Assembly (NCBI GenBank): GCA_016204525.1 | Contig: JACQKO010000008.1 | Location: 1 to 12,861, forward strand | Length of the DNA: 12,861 nucleotides | From: Candidatus Levyibacteriota bacterium | Lineage (GTDB): Bacteria > Patescibacteriota > Microgenomatia > Levybacterales > GWA1-39-11 | Reading direction: 5' to 3' | Shown here: piece by piece, positions 11,335 through 12,861 of the stretch | How positions within the stretch are numbered: position 1 is the first letter of the stretch | Layout of the letters: the number at the start of each line of letters is the position of its first letter | Made by a program: the position numbers and the translations under genes | The notes under the pieces: model-generated | What the model was told of the DNA's origin: nothing | The model's input: only the letters and a program-made list of their open reading frames with translations | The model's database searches: none

Positions 11335-11700
11335 ATGGGGATTAAAAATAAGCCATGGGATATCCATGAAAGAATATATCAATTCGTAATAGATGTCTTG
11401 AAGTTTTTGAAAAAAGTTCCTAGAACACCTGAAAATTTAATAATAATCCAACAATTAACAAAATCTGTCACTTCGATGGGGGCAAATGATCAAGAAGCGG
11501 ATGGAACCGATAGCGCAAGAGATTTCGTTTCCAAATACGCAATTGTTCGAAAAGAAGGTAAAGAATCTAATTATTGGCTGAGAGTAATATTTGACACCAA
11601 CATAGATTTGCAAACATTAATGAACGACTTGCGACAAGAAGGAAAAGAAATTGTGAAAATTGTAAGTACGATTATTTTGAATACTAAAAGGAAAAAATAG
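11335..11700 (+). CDS. Four-helix-bundle protein, 23S rRNA intervening-sequence (IVS) protein family
   Basis: This 121-residue protein is nearly all helical. DIHERIYQFVIDVLKFLKKV forms helix 1, then NLIIIQQLTKSVTSMGANDQEADGTDSA links into FVSKYAIVRKEGKESNYWLRV and a final LMNDLRQEGKEIVKIVSTII. The order and residues, especially QLTKSVTSMGAN..EA and KEGKESNYWL, match the TIGR02436-type four-helix bundle family. Members are encoded in 23S rRNA intervening sequences of several bacteria, and also as free-standing genes in CPR and other genomes. The molecular role is unknown; homopentameric bundles with possible nucleic-acid binding have been described for the family. Here it lies downstream of prfA within an inverted-repeat-bounded unit, with no rRNA gene in the window. 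Confidence 0.85.
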   Translation: MGIKNKPWDIHERIYQFVIDVLKFLKKVPRTPENLIIIQQLTKSVTSMGANDQEADGTDSARDFVSKYAIVRKEGKESNYWLRVIFDTNIDLQTLMNDLRQEGKEIVKIVSTIILNTKRKK

Positions 11701-11767
11701 TTTTGTCCTCGTTTCTGAATTAAGAAATTGATTTGTTTATTTGTTTATTGGTAGTATTGGGTTATTA

Positions 11768-11987
11768 GAAGTTTTGCGCTAGTTTGGGATAATTAGACCT
11801 AATTGATCCTAGTTGATTAAACCTGATACTTTGTATTATTATGTTGGTGGGCAGGAAGAAGTAAGATTTTTTTCTCGAAAGAGAGGAATCTCCGAAACTT
11901 TCTGTCTTTTTTTGTGATCACAAGCGGTGTTACTCTTGATTTACGCGGATTTGAGAGCTGATTCACACCGATAGATTCTGTTTGTTG
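11768..11987. other. Intergenic stretch with a perfect 12-bp palindrome
   Basis: No ORF, tRNA or clear terminator is seen between the repeat-bounded unit and the convergent gene that ends at 11988. A perfect palindrome TTGTGATCACAA lies at 11912-11923, directly after a T-rich tract. TAATT/GACCT words near 11790-11830 resemble the filler of other gaps. A CTC-GAAA-GAG mini-stem near 11874-11883 has its T-run on the wrong side for a plus-strand terminator. Confidence 0.4.
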
Positions 11988-12861
11988 TTATACATTTTGC
12001 AGAACTTCGACTACATCCGAGAGGGTGAGTTTTGAGCCTTTCATCTTGGGATTTTTGGGACTTCCGTTGAGTAGCATTCTTTTTGAAACATGCAAGAACC
12101 AAGTAGCATCAGGGTCGATCTTCTTGAGCTTTTCATAAACTGGAGTTAAGTCTATGTCGACATCCTCAAACACTTGGCTTTTGGCTGTTGGCTGTTGGCC
12201 ATTGGCTCTTTTTTTTGGACGGGCTTTTATTCGAACACTGCCGGTTGACGGATCTTTACGGACCGCAATTACATATCCCATAACTTGCGCAAGTTTTAGA
12301 ACCGTATCGTTGAGCGTTTCGATTGCAATGGACTTTCCCCAATGAGTAGTAAACTCTATGCCTTTATCTTTTATTTCTTTTTCTGCCCAAACTTTATTTT
12401 CAAAATAATGGTAAATACTGTCCATAACATCCATACCAAAAGCCATTACGCTCGCATCATCTTTTGGATACATAAGTTTTATTCCATGAATTAGGGAGAC
12501 TATCGAAAAATCATAAACTTCATTGGCAGGATCTGCCCAAAATACTTCCTGGAAATGGTCTTCGTTTACCGCATATTCGACAATTCGCTTCAGGGCTACC
12601 ACTTTATTCTCATCTTGCGATAACGACTTATTATTTGCGAGAACATAATCAAGAGCAAGTTTTGTGGCACAAGTATTATCATCCTCTGTTTGGTGATGGT
12701 CTAAGGGCCCAAGTCCTGTGTCAACGTGAATCACATCATGGTCATCCACCCTTTCAATGGTTTCTCCTTCTCGAATATAAACACCCTTCAATTTTTCACC
12801 GGCCGGGACAAATCTGTGTTCGGCATTCTCCCATCCGGGCAAAAACCGCTTAATGATCCAA
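11988..12861 (-). CDS. DHH/MYG1-like (UPF0160-type) protein, N-terminus outside the window
   Basis: The minus frame is open from the right edge (codons reading WIIKRFLPGWENAEHRFVPA) to a TAA at 11990-11988, about 290 codons. The apparent start at 12842 is a TTG in the middle of this open frame and is probably an internal Leu, so the gene is truncated by the edge. HVDTGLGPLDHHQ resembles the DxGG..DHHQ motif of MYG1/UPF0160 proteins, a family linked to DHH phosphoesterases and with a reported exonuclease activity in eukaryotes. The following acidic helical region and the ending DATWFLHVSKRMLLNGSPKN are compatible with, but do not prove, that relation. Residues ANGQQPTAKSQ are encoded by a heptamer repeat and look like an inserted flexible loop. 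No signal peptide can be judged. Function is tentative. Confidence 0.5.
   Translation of the reverse strand, partial: WIIKRFLPGWENAEHRFVPAGEKLKGVYIREGETIERVDDHDVIHVDTGLGPLDHHQTEDDNTCATKLALDYVLANNKSLSQDENKVVALKRIVEYAVNEDHFQEVFWADPANEVYDFSIVSLIHGIKLMYPKDDASVMAFGMDVMDSIYHYFENKVWAEKEIKDKGIEFTTHWGKSIAIETLNDTVLKLAQVMGYVIAVRKDPSTGSVRIKARPKKRANGQQPTAKSQVFEDVDIDLTPVYEKLKKIDPDATWFLHVSKRMLLNGSPKNPKMKGSKLTLSDVVEVLQNV
12174..12208. repeat. Five-copy 7-bp tandem repeat (TTGGCTN) inside a coding region
   Basis: Plus strand units TTGGCTT, TTGGCTG, TTGGCTG, TTGGCCA and TTGGCTC start at 12174, 12181, 12188, 12195 and 12202. In the minus-strand gene they encode the segment around NGQQPTAKS. Because the unit is seven bases, gain or loss of a single copy would shift the reading frame. 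Confidence 0.8.

Larger units (their letters stand above)
11278..11767. repeat. 490-bp unit bounded by 13-bp inverted repeats, holding the four-helix-bundle gene
   Basis: TAATAACCCAATA (11278-11290) is the exact reverse complement of TATTGGGTTATTA (11755-11767). Just inside both ends the words ATACTACCAATAA and ATAAACAAATA recur in inverted orientation but in a different order. The layout (inverted termini around a 23S-IVS-type protein gene) recalls the intervening sequences of some 23S rRNA genes, yet here it lies between protein genes. It may be a mobile or formerly mobile unit; no transposase is present and no target duplication was seen. Confidence 0.55.

Noticed and set aside
11870..11895. 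Terminator after the four-helix-bundle unit
   Set aside because: The CTC-GAAA-GAG stem is only three to four pairs and the T-run lies before it on the plus strand, not after.
12840..12842. TTG as the start codon of the DHH/MYG1-like gene
   Set aside because: The same frame continues upstream without a stop to the window edge (WIIKRF...), with coding-like residues, so this is probably an internal Leu codon.

Overview
This window looks like a chromosomal segment of a Candidate Phyla Radiation (Patescibacteria) bacterium, most likely a Microgenomates-type lineage. That placement is inferred from gene content: AT-rich DNA, compact housekeeping genes, a winged-helix/Cas2-like (PaaX-type) protein of a kind common in CPR genomes, a single-domain asparaginase-like protein, a stand-alone 23S-IVS-type four-helix-bundle protein, a shortened release factor 1 and a charged coiled-coil hypothetical protein. 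No marker gene in the window fixes the taxon.

Layout. 1-535 (-) is the N-terminal part of cysS, cut by the left edge. 667-1074 (+) is an unknown small protein. 1122-4937 is a minus-strand block read in the order htrA-type protease, rpsF, ssb, rpsR, ctpA-type protease. 5103-6374 (+) holds a coiled-coil hypothetical protein and the asparaginase-like protein. 6449-6979 (-) is the winged-helix/Cas2-like protein, with no CRISPR array nearby. 7091-8672 (+) is the histidyl-tRNA synthetase transcription unit. 8768-9688 (+) is an EamA-type transporter. 9685-9909 (-) is a small unknown protein. 9949-11267 (+) is rpmE and prfA. 11278-11767 is an inverted-repeat-bounded unit holding the four-helix-bundle gene. 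11988 to the right edge (-) is a DHH/MYG1-like protein without its N-terminus.

The most interesting element is the region upstream of hisS. A good promoter (7091-7120) leads into a 14-codon leader peptide, MKINGLNHYHYNLA, with two His codons. Three mutually exclusive RNA structures follow: a 1:2 hairpin whose loop holds the leader stop codon, an 8-bp 2:3 antiterminator, and a 3:4 GAAA-loop terminator with six U. This is the architecture of a trp/his-type ribosome-dependent attenuator and would make hisS respond to charged tRNA-His. Between the attenuator and hisS lie a 16-codon stub of a second hisS 5' end and a short promoter-terminator unit on the opposite strand.

Two genome-wide habits also stand out. 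Nine genes have a -10 box, often an extended TGN -10, only 6-8 nt before the ATG, so their mRNAs are probably leaderless. Most intergenic gaps are filled with short words repeated in both orientations, a different word in most gaps; two of these arrays supply the extended -10 box of the next gene, and one heptamer array sits inside a coding region.
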